DNA from: Polaribacter sp. SA4-12
Lineage (GTDB): Bacteria; Bacteroidota; Bacteroidia; Flavobacteriales; Flavobacteriaceae
Direction: 5' to 3'
NCBI RefSeq assembly: GCF_002163675.1
Contig: NZ_CP019334.1
Location: forward strand, 3,577,501-3,641,500
DNA length: 64,000 nt
Shown: positions 1 to 9,294 of the stretch, one piece after another
Numbering within the stretch: the first letter of the stretch is position 1
Layout: the number at the start of each line of letters is the position of its first letter
The notes under the pieces: model-generated
What the model saw: the letters and a program-made list of their open reading frames with translations, nothing else
What the model was told of the DNA's origin: nothing
Databases searched by the model: none
Program-made: the position numbers and the translations under genes

Positions 1-2490
1 CGAACCAAAAACAGCATATAATGCTGATGTTTTAATATCATCTGCAATAGAAGGTTCTACTTTAATAGAACTCATTACACCTGCACCTTGCTTTTCGAAA
101 CCTGGTTTAAAGTTCTCATAAGTAGTATCTCCTAAATATGCTTTTAATCCTGTAAATAAAGCTTGTTGAACTTGATCATCTACCTCTTGACCTTCTTCAT
201 CAATTTTAAAAACAGTTGTAATTTTTAATTGATGATCAGAACCATACGTTTTTACTTCTGGAGATGTTCCAAAAGCATCTTTTAATGTTCCTGCAACATC
301 AGTAGCACTTACTGGTTGGTCAAAACGAACAACGTAAGAACGACCTCCTTTAAAATCTACACCTTGTTTTAATCCGATAGAGAATATTGAAACAATACCT
401 GCAATAATTATGGTACCAGAAACGATGTAAGCAATTTTTCTTTTTCTTAAGAATTCCATATTAATGTTTTGGAACCATCCTTTAGAAACAGAAGTGTTAA
501 ATGTTAATTGAGAACCTTTGTTAACTGCTCTGTCAATTAAGATACGTGTTATAAATACAGCTGTAAATAATGAAGTAGCAATACCAATCATTAATGTTAA
601 TGCAAAACCTTTAATTGGTCCTGTACCAAAAACATATAATATAATACCTGTTAATAAAGTAGTAATGTTTGCATCAATAATTGCAGATAAAGCTCCTTTA
701 ATAGAGAATCCTTCATCAACAGACTGACTTAAACCTTTCTTCTTAAATAATCCTTCTTTAATTCTTTCAAAGATAATTACGTTTGCATCAACAGACATAC
801 CTATTGTTAAGATAATACCAGCAATACCAGGTAATGTTAATACAGCTCCAAAAGAAGCTAATATACCGAAGATAAATAAGATGTTTACTACTAATGCAAC
901 ATCAGCATATACACCTGCTTTACCATAGTATAAGATCATCCAAAGTAAAACTAATAAAATAGCTAATCCAAAAGAGATAAAACTTGCATCAATTGCTTCT
1001 TGACCTAATGAAGGTCCAACAATTTGTGCTTGAATCATTCTTGCTGCAGCTGGTAATTTACCTGCTTTTAATACAGTAGCAATATCTTCTGCTTCTTCAA
1101 TTGTCATACTTCCACCAGAAATAGAAGTTCTACCACCAGTAATAGGAGTATTAACAGAAGGTGCAGTATAAACATAGTTATCTAAAACTACAGCTACGAA
1201 TTTACCTTGATTGTCAGTAGTCATTTTAGCCCATTGTTTAGTACCTGAACTATTCATAGTCATACTAACTTCTGGCTTATTTAATTGATCAAAAACTTGA
1301 GAAGCATCTAAAATAACATCACCTTCAATAGTTGCATTACCTTTTCTACTTCCTTTAATAGCATATAAACCAATTAACTCAGTTCCGTCTGTACTTTTAT
1401 TCGCTTTATAATCCCATAAGAATTTAACATATCTTAATTCGTTAGGTAATAAAGCTCTAACTTCTTTTCTGTTTAATAAATCATTAACAGTAGCAGTATC
1501 TATAACTTTAGCTTGTGCAACTAAAGAACTCATTTGTTGTTGAGATTGCGCTACATTAGGAAATAAATATGTAAAAAGGTTCTTTTGATTTACGCTTGTA
1601 GAATCTTTAGTTTCACCTAATAAATCATCAATATCATCTTTCTTAGTAGAATCTATTACTTTTTCTATAACAGAAGTATCTTTTAATAATTCAGCAATTT
1701 TAGTATTTGCAGTAAAAAAGAAATTTTGAATTTCTGCATTTGTATACACTTCCCAAAATTGTAATTCAGCTTTACTCGTAATTAACTTTGTAACACGCTC
1801 AATATCTTTTGCACCTGGTAATTCAATTTGAATTCTACCAGAGTTTCCAATTCTTTGAATTTTTGGAGAAGAAACTCCAAATTTATCAATTCTACTTCTT
1901 AAAACTTCTAGGGTAGTAATAATAGAACTGTTAATTTCTTCTTGTAAAGTTTCTTTAACAGTGGCGTTATCTTCATTGAAAGTTATTTTTTCACTTAAAG
2001 CTTTAGTTCCAAAAATAGAAGGATCACTTAATTTAGTTGTTCCTGCAATGTTTTCAAATTCTTCAAAGAATAAATCTAAATAATTTGCATTATCGTCTTT
2101 CTGTGCTTCATCAGCGGCAGCTAATGCTTGGTTGAAAACAACATTCTTAGAATCGTTCGTTAAGCTTTTTAAAACTTCTTTTACAGAAACCTGTAAAATT
2201 GCATTAATACCACCTTTTAAATCTAGACCAAGATTCATCTCTTTTTCTCTAAGGTCTTCATAAGTGTATGTTGTAACACCTAAGTCAATAATTTCTTTGT
2301 TAGAAACGCTATCTAAGTATTTTCTTTCAAAAACAGCTTTCTTTCTTGCATCATTATCAGTTACTTTACTTTCTGCATAATTTACTGCATCATCTTCAAC
2401 CTTGTTGGCTAAAAACGTAAATGATAATTGGTATAAACTCACTAATCCGAAAAGGATAGCGAATACTTTAATAAGTCCTTTGTTTTGCAT
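1..2490 (-). CDS. secDF: Protein translocase subunit SecDF (fused), C-terminus cut by window
   Basis: SecDF uses the proton gradient to help complete Sec-dependent export. The 830 codons present run from an ATG at 2490 to the window edge without a stop. Residues 5-25 are the first membrane helix. The large periplasmic P1 region follows, with the typical GLDLKGG motif and a repeat of the form RSRIDKFGV. A block of membrane helices at about 490-650 contains GMSVDANVIIFERIKEG, the SecD signature. The SecF half begins near residue 677 and has GVDFKGG. Flavobacterial SecDF is fused and close to 1000 residues, so roughly 170 residues are missing. An exported protein of unknown function lies directly upstream on the same strand. 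Confidence 0.95.
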   Translation of the reverse strand, partial: MQNKGLIKVFAILFGLVSLYQLSFTFLANKVEDDAVNYAESKVTDNDARKKAVFERKYLDSVSNKEIIDLGVTTYTYEDLREKEMNLGLDLKGGINAILQVSVKEVLKSLTNDSKNVVFNQALAAADEAQKDDNANYLDLFFEEFENIAGTTKLSDPSIFGTKALSEKITFNEDNATVKETLQEEINSSIITTLEVLRSRIDKFGVSSPKIQRIGNSGRIQIELPGAKDIERVTKLITSKAELQFWEVYTNAEIQNFFFTANTKIAELLKDTSVIEKVIDSTKKDDIDDLLGETKDSTSVNQKNLFTYLFPNVAQSQQQMSSLVAQAKVIDTATVNDLLNRKEVRALLPNELRYVKFLWDYKANKSTDGTELIGLYAIKGSRKGNATIEGDVILDASQVFDQLNKPEVSMTMNSSGTKQWAKMTTDNQGKFVAVVLDNYVYTAPSVNTPITGGRTSISGGSMTIEEAEDIATVLKAGKLPAAARMIQAQIVGPSLGQEAIDASFISFGLAILLVLLWMILYYGKAGVYADVALVVNILFIFGILASFGAVLTLPGIAGIILTIGMSVDANVIIFERIKEGLFKKKGLSQSVDEGFSIKGALSAIIDANITTLLTGIILYVFGTGPIKGFALTLMIGIATSLFTAVFITRILIDRAVNKGSQLTFNTSVSKGWFQNINMEFLRKRKIAYIVSGTIIIAGIVSIFSIGLKQGVDFKGGRSYVVRFDQPVSATDVAGTLKDAFGTSPEVKTYGSDHQLKITTVFKIDEEGQEVDDQVQQALFTGLKAYLGDTTYENFKPGFEKQGAGVMSSIKVEPSIADDIKTSALYAVFGS

Positions 2491-2646
2491 GTTATTTATT
2501 TTATGTCGACTTTTTTTGTTAAAACGAGCAAATATATAGTATCTCGTAAAATCTGACAATTAATTCGGTTGATTGTTTTTTCTTATTATAAGTTTGAAAC
2601 TCATAATATTAAAGTGATTATGAGTTAATGTAAAAGATTACATTTT

Positions 2647-3249
2647 TTAACTATAATAATTTTTGGGTCCTGCTCTAACTTCAGGTTCTTTGTGAGAAGT
2701 TCTATCCTTTGTAAAAGGACTGTTTTTGTTGACTTTATAAGTTGTTTTAAAAAGTTGATTTGCTTTGTATTGATCTAATTTTTTTACAAATGCATAATAA
2801 TTATAATTTGTAAATCTATCAGAGTTATACTTAACGTCAAAAACGAATTTATAATCTGAATTTGAGATGTCAGTTTCGCTTGTTAACTCATGAATGTCAA
2901 TATTGTAATTAGAAGAATTTTTGTTGTTTTCTTTATGATCAGAATCTTTATTTAAAACTAATTTATGCTGTTTTGTAAGCTCTTCTTTAATAGCATTAAT
3001 GTCAAAAACACTGTAGTAGGAAATTTTTAAAGTACCGTTTCGTGTTTTTTTGATGTTAATGTTTGTAACACCAACATTCAATAGTTTTTCTTTTACTTCA
3101 GCAATTGTATTTTCAATATTTTTATTGTTGATTTTAGCGTCAACAAATTCTAAAACTATTTCTTGATTAGGTATAGAAACCTGCTCTTGAAACGCTCCAA
3201 AACAAATAAAGATTAATAATAAAGTACTAAAGTACCATTTTGCTTTCAT
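2647..3249 (-). CDS. Exported protein of unknown function upstream of secDF
   Basis: This is a 200-residue protein with a clear signal peptide (residues 1-20, hydrophobic LLLIFICFGAF). I do not recognise a named family. Residues about 28-75 have the alternating pattern VKEKLLNVGVTNINIKKTRNG followed by a short strand, which resembles the helix-GV-strand repeat of the SecD P1 domain encoded in the next gene (RSRIDKFGVSSPKIQRIGNSG). The rest is polar and Lys/Asn rich. It lies about 156 bases upstream of secDF on the same strand, so co-expression is possible. The similarity to SecD is my own alignment by eye and could be convergent. Confidence 0.75.
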   Translation of the reverse strand: MKAKWYFSTLLLIFICFGAFQEQVSIPNQEIVLEFVDAKINNKNIENTIAEVKEKLLNVGVTNINIKKTRNGTLKISYYSVFDINAIKEELTKQHKLVLNKDSDHKENNKNSSNYNIDIHELTSETDISNSDYKFVFDVKYNSDRFTNYNYYAFVKKLDQYKANQLFKTTYKVNKNSPFTKDRTSHKEPEVRAGPKNYYS

Positions 3250-3363
3250 TTGCCAAATATATAAAAAAGATTGCTTTGTCCTTTTGAAATTGTCGATCTT
3301 ATTTATTTCTTTATTTTATCAATTTAATTATATAATCTGTAATTTTTTATTACAATTACTTTG

Positions 3364-3371
3364 TATTTTTG
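3364..3371 (+). promoter_or_regulatory. Candidate -7 box (TATTTTTG) for fhs
   Basis: TATTTTTG fits the Bacteroidota -7 consensus TAnnTTTG and lies 67 bases before the fhs start. No good TTTG -33 box is present at the right spacing, so this is a weak prediction. Confidence 0.35.
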
Positions 3372-3437
3372 TGAAGTCTGAAAAATGATTGTATTTTTCT
3401 CTTTTTTTGATAAAACAACGACACGTAAAATATAAAT

Positions 3438-5114
3438 ATGACACATCTTACTGATATTGGAATTGCACAAGCCAAGACACTTCAACATATTAAAAATATT
3501 GCTAAAAAAATTAACGTAGATGAAGATGATTTAGAGATGTTTGGTAAGTACAAAGCAAAGCTTCCTTTGTCTTTAATTGATGATAAAAAAGTTGATGAGA
3601 ACAATCTTGTTTTGGTAACAGCATTAACACCAACTCCTGCAGGAGAAGGTAAGACTACTGTTTCTATTGGTTTGTCTGAAGGTTTAAATAAAATAGGGAA
3701 ACAAGCTTTAGTTGTTTTAAGAGAACCCTCTTTAGGTCCTGTTTTTGGAGTAAAAGGAGGAGCAGCAGGAGGAGGATATTCTCAAGTTGTACCAATGGAA
3801 GATATCAATTTGCATTTTACGGGTGATTTTAATGCTGTTGAAAAAGCAAATAATTTATTAGCTGCTTTAATTGATAATAATATTCAGAGCAAAACCAATA
3901 ACTTAAATATCGATCCAAGAACGATTCTTTGGAAACGTGTCATTGATATGAACGATCGTGCTTTGCGAGATATTACTATTGGTTTAGGAGGAACAACAAA
4001 TGGAATTCCAAGACAAGATGGTTTTAATATTACACCTGCGTCAGAAGTAATGGCAATTCTTTGTATGGCCTCAGATTTAGAAAATTTAAAGAAACGTTTA
4101 GGTGATATTTTTATAGGTTTTACTTTTGATAAAAAACCTGTTTTTGCTCGTGATTTAAAAGCAGAAAATGCAATGACTATTTTGCTGAAAGAAGCTATAA
4201 AACCAAATTTAGTACAAACTCTTGAAGAAAACCCTGCAATTATTCATGGAGGGCCGTTTGCAAATATTGCCCAAGGAACAAATACAATTATCGCTACTAA
4301 AATGGGATTGTCTTTATCTAATTATGTAGTTACTGAGGCCGGTTTTGGTGCAGATTTAGGTGCTGAGAAATTTTTAAATATCAAGTCTACTTTTGCAAAA
4401 TTGAATCCTAAATGTGTTGTTTTAGTCGCTACGATTAGAGCTCTACGTCATCATGGAGGTGTAAAATCAGAAGATTATAATATTCCTGACTTAGAAAAAG
4501 TAAAAGACGGATTTAAAAACTTAGAGAAACATATAGAAAATATTAGAAAATTTAATATTGAACCCGTTGTAGCAATCAATGCTTTTACTTCAGATTCTGA
4601 AGAAGAAATTAATTTTGTAATTGAAAAATGTGCAAGTTTAGGAGTTGATGCTGTTTTGTCTGAAGGTTGGGCGAAAGGAGGAGAGGGAGCTAAAGAATTG
4701 GCAAAGGCAGTTGTAAATGTTGTAGAAAATAAAGCGACTCAGTACAAACCTTTGTATGATTGGAAATCTCCGATAAAAGATAAAATAGAAATTATTGCGA
4801 AAGAGATTTATGGAGCAGTAAAAGTAGAGTATAGTAAAAGGGCGCAATTAAACTTAAGGCGAATAGATCGATTAGGTTTTAATGACTTTGCAATTTGTAT
4901 GGCGAAAACACAAAGATCTTTTTCTGATAATGCTTCTTTGATAGGGAGACCAGAAGGATTTACAGTAACAGTTAGGGAAATAGAAATAGCCGCAGGAGCA
5001 CAATTTATAATTCCTGTTTTAGGTAAAATGATGCGAATGCCTGGGTTGCCAGCAATTCCTGCGTCAGAAAATATGACGATTGATAATAATGGTGTTATTT
5101 CTGGATTGTCATAG
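3438..5114 (+). CDS. fhs: Formate--tetrahydrofolate ligase
   Basis: The enzyme makes 10-formyltetrahydrofolate from formate, THF and ATP, feeding one-carbon units into purine and fMet synthesis. The 558-residue product has the family's usual length and aligns end to end with it: a P-loop TPAGEGKTT near residue 66, the VLREPSLGPVFGVKGGAAGGG block after it, and the C-terminal GKMMRMPGLP motif. It stands alone on the plus strand between a minus-strand exported protein and a convergent lipoprotein gene. A hairpin follows the stop. I saw no THF riboswitch in its short 5' region. Confidence 0.97.
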   Translation: MTHLTDIGIAQAKTLQHIKNIAKKINVDEDDLEMFGKYKAKLPLSLIDDKKVDENNLVLVTALTPTPAGEGKTTVSIGLSEGLNKIGKQALVVLREPSLGPVFGVKGGAAGGGYSQVVPMEDINLHFTGDFNAVEKANNLLAALIDNNIQSKTNNLNIDPRTILWKRVIDMNDRALRDITIGLGGTTNGIPRQDGFNITPASEVMAILCMASDLENLKKRLGDIFIGFTFDKKPVFARDLKAENAMTILLKEAIKPNLVQTLEENPAIIHGGPFANIAQGTNTIIATKMGLSLSNYVVTEAGFGADLGAEKFLNIKSTFAKLNPKCVVLVATIRALRHHGGVKSEDYNIPDLEKVKDGFKNLEKHIENIRKFNIEPVVAINAFTSDSEEEINFVIEKCASLGVDAVLSEGWAKGGEGAKELAKAVVNVVENKATQYKPLYDWKSPIKDKIEIIAKEIYGAVKVEYSKRAQLNLRRIDRLGFNDFAICMAKTQRSFSDNASLIGRPEGFTVTVREIEIAAGAQFIIPVLGKMMRMPGLPAIPASENMTIDNNGVISGLS

Positions 5115-5122
5115 AATTTAGT

Positions 5123-5155
5123 AGATCTCACAGATTTTAAGAACCTGTGAGGTCT
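5123..5155 (+). terminator. Hairpin after fhs
   Basis: AGATCTCACAG and CTGTGAGGTCT pair (one G-U) around a 10-base loop just after the fhs stop, followed by TTTAAA. It sits between convergent genes and probably ends fhs transcription, though the U-tract is short. The CTGTGAGGTC arm resembles repeats common in flavobacterial spacers. Confidence 0.5.
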
Positions 5156-5166
5156 TTAAAGTTAAG

Positions 5167-5841
5167 TTATTTTAACCGCCATTCTTTTCCATTTCTATCG
5201 TCGAAACCAATAATTCCTTCATTGACATCAAAATAGATGTAATTTAAAGTTGGTAAAGGCCAATTATCACTAATTGCTTCTGTTTTTGTTAAATCAATTT
5301 TATTAGCTTTATAATATTTTTTATTATTAAAACTCATTTGAAAGGTGTTCTTATAATCAATTAAAGCCCATTGATTTCTATTGTTAAATGGTCCATAGCG
5401 TCCAATATTAGTAATTAGACGAGATTCTTCTGAAATAACTCTAGGCTTTCCATTTCTGCCATCATTAAACTCTTTTGGCCCTCTATTTGTACTAATCTGG
5501 ATACTCTTACGAATATTAATTTCATCAATATCAAAAAAAGTGGACTTTAAATGAACTGTTTGTTCATCAAAATAAAAATATTTTGTTGAATAACCACCTA
5601 CCCAAGAACCAGTTGTATGTAACTGTTTTTCTGACTCACTTTTTACAGCATCAAAATATAATTCTTCATTGTCTTGATTTACAAAAGTTAGTCTTGAATT
5701 CAATTCAGGAAGATTTAAAAGATTTGGAGTGTCTTCATTTTGAAATTGAAAATAGGGTAGATGGGGATAAAGCTCAACTTCTGAACAATTTATTAAAAGT
5801 AAGCCTGTAAAAATTACTAAAATTGAATTAATTGTTTTCAT
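5167..5841 (-). CDS. Lipoprotein of unknown function
   Basis: The gene encodes 224 residues from the ATG at 5841. The reading frame stays open 27 codons further upstream, but the chosen start begins a standard lipoprotein signal, MKTINSILVIFTGLLLINC, with Cys19 as the lipidation site. The upstream extension would run into the recQ-side hairpin. The mature part has no recognisable domain; it contains repeated Asp/Asn-Gly-Lys segments and ends FDDRNGKEWRLK. It is predicted to be anchored to a membrane. It is convergent with fhs. Confidence 0.75.
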   Translation of the reverse strand: MKTINSILVIFTGLLLINCSEVELYPHLPYFQFQNEDTPNLLNLPELNSRLTFVNQDNEELYFDAVKSESEKQLHTTGSWVGGYSTKYFYFDEQTVHLKSTFFDIDEINIRKSIQISTNRGPKEFNDGRNGKPRVISEESRLITNIGRYGPFNNRNQWALIDYKNTFQMSFNNKKYYKANKIDLTKTEAISDNWPLPTLNYIYFDVNEGIIGFDDRNGKEWRLK

Positions 5842-5887
5842 AACAAAAGGGTTTTTATCAAAATTAGTATTAATTAAAAAAATAAGT

Positions 5888-5920
5888 GTCCAGAATTTCC
5901 TTATTTGAGAAATTCTGGAC
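5888..5920 (-). terminator. Hairpin terminator after recQ; shared repeat motif
   Basis: GTCCAGAATTTC and GAAATTCTGGAC form a 12-bp perfect stem. Read on the minus strand the stem is followed by CTTATTTTTTT, as expected for an intrinsic terminator of recQ. A further half-arm GAAATTCTAGAC lies at about 5929-5940. The same arm sequences occur at 14178-14215, which points to a dispersed element rather than a private terminator. Confidence 0.6.
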
Positions 5921-5965
5921 ACATTTATGAAATTCTAGACTTATCTTAAATAAAAAAACAGTATT

Positions 5966-8077
5966 TTATTCATTTTTTAAAATGAGTGTAATACTTATTC
6001 TTATTTCAGAATAAGAAACTTCTTCATTTAGTTTATCGTAAATGGGTTTTAATTCTATTTTTCTACCTAAAGTATTAAAAGCCTCACGAACTTTATTTAT
6101 GGTTTCTGTACTAATATATTGTTCTAAGTCTACTTTTTTTCCTTCAGAATATAATTGTGATAAATGTGAAAAAATAGTAGTAATAGATAAGTTTCTTTTT
6201 TCTGCTATTTCTGTTGGATTTAATCCTTCTTTGTATAATTCAAATGTGGTTACTGTTGTTGCAATTTTTCTTGGTTTCGAAACGCTTTTGAATTTTCTAA
6301 TAACATTCATAAACTCTTCACCATACTTTTCCATTTTGTTCATTCCGACTCCTGAAATTGCTAAAAATTGATTTTCGGTTGTTGGAAGTTCACTTGCCAT
6401 TAATCTTAAAGTCTTGTCATTAAAAATAATGTAAGCAGGCATTTTCTCTTCTTTAGAGATTGCGTATCTAATTTTTTTGAGTTCTGTAAATAAGTCTTTA
6501 TTTATATCGCCTCCAGTTGTTGTTTTTGCTGTTTTTTGTTGCTTCTTTTTATCAGTAGGGCTTGTAGGAGTTGTCAATCGTATTGTTTTATCACCTTTTA
6601 AAACTTCCCAACCAATGGGTGTTATTTTTAAGGCAGAACTTTCAGCGTACATAATTTCTATGAGTCCTTGATTAGCCATTTGAATTACGTAATCTCTCCA
6701 GTCAAAAAAGGAAACATCTTTTCCTATTCCATACGTTTTTAGTGTAAAATACTGTTTTGAGTGAATATCTGCATTATTACTTCCTCTAAGTACGTTAATC
6801 AACATTGTAATTCCGTCTTTTTCTCCCATTCTAACAATACCAGAAAGTGCTTTTTGTGTTAAAATTGTTCCTTCAAAATCTTTAGGAGGGTTTTCGCAAA
6901 CATCGCAATTACCACAATTTTCAGTAAGGTGTTCTCCAAAATAAGATAAAAGTATTTTTCTTCTGCACGATTTAGCTTCTGCAAATTGAAGCATTCTATT
7001 CAACTTTTCTTTTTGCATATCAGAATTTGCGCCATCATCTGCAAATTGGCTATACAAAACAAAATCTCTCATATTATAGTAGAGTATGGTTTCTGATGGT
7101 AATCCATCTCTTCCTGCTCTTCCTATTTCTTGATAATAGCCTTCTAGGTTTTTTGGTAAATTATAATGAATTACAAAACGAACATTCGATTTATCAATTC
7201 CCATTCCAAAAGCAATAGTAGCAACAATTATTTTTGTATCGTCATTTATAAAATCGGTTTGAGTTTCTTCTCTTTCTTCATGATTCATTCCTGCGTGATA
7301 AAAAGCTACAGAATGTCCTTCTCCTTTTAAATGATTTGCTACTTCTTCTGTGTTTTTTCTACTCAAACAATAGATAATACCACTTTCGTTTTTTCTACGT
7401 TCTATAAAATTGCTGATTTCTTGTAGTTTTCTCTTTTTCTGAACTTGTCCTCGTACTTCTATGCTTAAGTTTTTTCTATCAAAAGAAGAGATGAATAATT
7501 TAGAGTTGCTTAAACCTAATTGTTCTTCAATATCTTTTCTAGCAGATTTATCCGCTGTAGCGGTTAATGCCATAAAAGGTACTTGTGATAATGATCTTCT
7601 AAATACTTTTAATTGTGTGTATTCTGGTCTAAAATCATGTCCCCACATACTTACACAGTGTGCTTCATCAATAGCGACTAGTTTTATATTTAATTGTCTA
7701 AGCCAAGTATTACTTACGGATATTAATTTTTCTGGGGATAAATACAATAATTGTAAATCGCCATTAATTGCTTTTGTGATTACTTCGTTTTCTTCTTCTG
7801 TAGAGATAGAACTGTTAAAAAAATCGGCTTTAATTCCGTTTGCTTTTAACGCTTGAACTTGGTCTTTCATTAATGAAATAAGCGGAGAAACTACAATTGT
7901 AATTCCTTCAAAAATTAATGCAGGAATTTGGAAACACATAGATTTTCCACCACCAGTTGGCATTAATACAAAACTATCTTTTCCGTCTATTGTTCTATCG
8001 ATAATTTCCTCTTGTAGCGGACGAAAGTTATCATAACCGAATACGTTTTTTAAAACAGTATGTGTTTGTTTCATCAT
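5966..8077 (-). CDS. recQ: ATP-dependent DNA helicase RecQ
   Basis: RecQ is a 3'-5' superfamily 2 helicase acting in recombination and fork repair. The 703-residue product shows Walker A MPTGGGKSMC (about residue 40), the DEAH box in IDEAHCVSMWGHDFRPEY, and motif VI QEIGRAGRDG. The zinc-binding cysteines lie in CRRK...CGNCDVC. An RQC domain follows, then an HRDC domain near residues 540-605 (ISGVGMNKMEKYGEEF). The C-terminal 80 residues look like the winged-helix/HTH extension seen in several bacterial RecQ proteins (LNPTEIAEKRNLSITTIFSHL). Full length. It is a single gene between a lipoprotein and mdh, all on the minus strand. Confidence 0.96.
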   Translation of the reverse strand: MMKQTHTVLKNVFGYDNFRPLQEEIIDRTIDGKDSFVLMPTGGGKSMCFQIPALIFEGITIVVSPLISLMKDQVQALKANGIKADFFNSSISTEEENEVITKAINGDLQLLYLSPEKLISVSNTWLRQLNIKLVAIDEAHCVSMWGHDFRPEYTQLKVFRRSLSQVPFMALTATADKSARKDIEEQLGLSNSKLFISSFDRKNLSIEVRGQVQKKRKLQEISNFIERRKNESGIIYCLSRKNTEEVANHLKGEGHSVAFYHAGMNHEEREETQTDFINDDTKIIVATIAFGMGIDKSNVRFVIHYNLPKNLEGYYQEIGRAGRDGLPSETILYYNMRDFVLYSQFADDGANSDMQKEKLNRMLQFAEAKSCRRKILLSYFGEHLTENCGNCDVCENPPKDFEGTILTQKALSGIVRMGEKDGITMLINVLRGSNNADIHSKQYFTLKTYGIGKDVSFFDWRDYVIQMANQGLIEIMYAESSALKITPIGWEVLKGDKTIRLTTPTSPTDKKKQQKTAKTTTGGDINKDLFTELKKIRYAISKEEKMPAYIIFNDKTLRLMASELPTTENQFLAISGVGMNKMEKYGEEFMNVIRKFKSVSKPRKIATTVTTFELYKEGLNPTEIAEKRNLSITTIFSHLSQLYSEGKKVDLEQYISTETINKVREAFNTLGRKIELKPIYDKLNEEVSYSEIRISITLILKNE

Positions 8078-8151
8078 TTTTCTTTAGCAATTAAGAAACA
8101 AAACTACATATTGAAACCTAGAATTGCTTTTATAATTTGAAAATATTTTAC

Positions 8152-8193
8152 AAAAAAAAATCCAACTCATTCCGAATTTTCGGAAAAGTTGGA
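8152..8193 (-). terminator. Terminator of mdh
   Basis: On the minus strand TCCAACT pairs with AGTTGGA around an inner TCCGAAAATTCGGA hairpin, followed by nine T residues. It lies 41 bases past the mdh stop. Confidence 0.85.
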
Positions 8194-8234
8194 CTTTTAC
8201 TATTTACTAATACCTAAAAACTAGATACTAATTT

Positions 8235-9161
8235 TTATAATTCTAACAATCCATTAGTAGCTTTTACACCAGTAGCAGATTCAGTTAATTTAGCTTTTTC
8301 AGCATCAGTTAAAGAAATCTCAACAATTTTCTCAATTCCGTTAGCACCTAAAACACAAGGTACACCGATTGATAAATCAGATAAACCAAATTCACCTTCT
8401 AATAAAGCAGAACAAGGGAAGATTTTTTTAGTATCACAAGCAATTGCTTGCACCATTGCAGATACAGCAGCTCCAGGAGCATACCATGCAGATGTTCCTA
8501 ATAATCCAGTTAATGTAGCTCCACCAACTTTAGTATCTTGAACAACTTGATCCATTCTTTCAGCTGATAAAAATTCAGAAACTTTTACTGAGTTTCTTGC
8601 AGCTTTATCAATTAATGGAACCATTCCTTTATCAGAGTGACCTCCAATAACCATTCCATCAACGTCAGAAATAGGCGCACCTAAAGCTTCAGCTAATCTG
8701 TATTTAAAACGTGCAGAATCTAAAGCTCCACCCATTCCAATAATTTTGTTTTTTGGTAAACTTGTTGTCTTATGAACTAAATAAGTCATAGTATCCATAG
8801 GATTAGAAACAACAATAATAATTGTGTTTGGCGAATGCTCTATTAGATTAGAAGAAACAGTTTTAACGATTCCTGCATTAATTCCAATTAACTCTTCACG
8901 AGTCATTCCTGGTTTTCTTGGAATCCCAGAAGTAATTACACAAACATCAGAACCTGCTGTTTTAGAATAATCATTTGTGCTTCCAGAGATTTTAGTGTCA
9001 AATCCATTTAAAGAAGCAGTTTGCATTAAATCCATTGCTTTACCTTCAGCAAAACCTTCTTTAATGTCTAAGATAACAACTTCGGATGCAAAGTCTTTAA
9101 TTGCAATGTATTCTGCACAACTTGCACCTACTGCACCAGCTCCTACTACTGTAACTTTCAT
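8235..9161 (-). CDS. mdh: Malate dehydrogenase
   Basis: It interconverts malate and oxaloacetate with NAD in the TCA cycle. The 308-residue product belongs to the lactate dehydrogenase-like malate dehydrogenases. It has the Rossmann motif VGAGAVGASCAEYI at the N-terminus, an acidic residue at the end of strand 2 (ILDIKEG) consistent with NAD preference, the substrate-binding loop SGIPRKPGMTR with its arginines, and the catalytic His in GGHSDKGMVP. Length is normal. The gene has its own terminator, and a TAnnTTTG box lies 26 bases before the start, so it is probably monocistronic. Confidence 0.97.
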   Translation of the reverse strand: MKVTVVGAGAVGASCAEYIAIKDFASEVVILDIKEGFAEGKAMDLMQTASLNGFDTKISGSTNDYSKTAGSDVCVITSGIPRKPGMTREELIGINAGIVKTVSSNLIEHSPNTIIIVVSNPMDTMTYLVHKTTSLPKNKIIGMGGALDSARFKYRLAEALGAPISDVDGMVIGGHSDKGMVPLIDKAARNSVKVSEFLSAERMDQVVQDTKVGGATLTGLLGTSAWYAPGAAVSAMVQAIACDTKKIFPCSALLEGEFGLSDLSIGVPCVLGANGIEKIVEISLTDAEKAKLTESATGVKATNGLLEL

Positions 9162-9186
9162 ATTTATTATTTTTAAGATTTATAAT

Positions 9187-9194
9187 CAAATTTA
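9187..9194 (-). promoter_or_regulatory. Candidate -7 box (TAAATTTG) for mdh
   Basis: Read on the minus strand, TAAATTTG fits TAnnTTTG and lies 26 bases before the mdh ATG. No TTTG at the ideal spacing was found upstream. Confidence 0.5.
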
Positions 9195-9236
9195 TTTGTA
9201 ACAAAAGTACAAAAATAAGAGAAGATTTTGGTTCTA

Positions 9237-9281
9237 TACAACAAAAAAAAGACATCTAAACGAGATGTCTTTTTTTGTTGT
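9237..9281 (-). terminator. Terminator after the 346-residue exported protein gene
   Basis: A long inverted repeat (AGACATCT and AGATGTCT extended by A/T runs and TACAACA/TGTTGTA) lies 14 bases past the stop of the upstream gene on the minus strand. The A and T runs on each side would let it act in both directions. Confidence 0.8.
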
Positions 9282-9294
9282 ATTTTAAGGTTAA

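Noticed and set aside
3250..3437. THF riboswitch before fhs
   Set aside because: The region is short and AT-rich with no conserved riboswitch-like stems.
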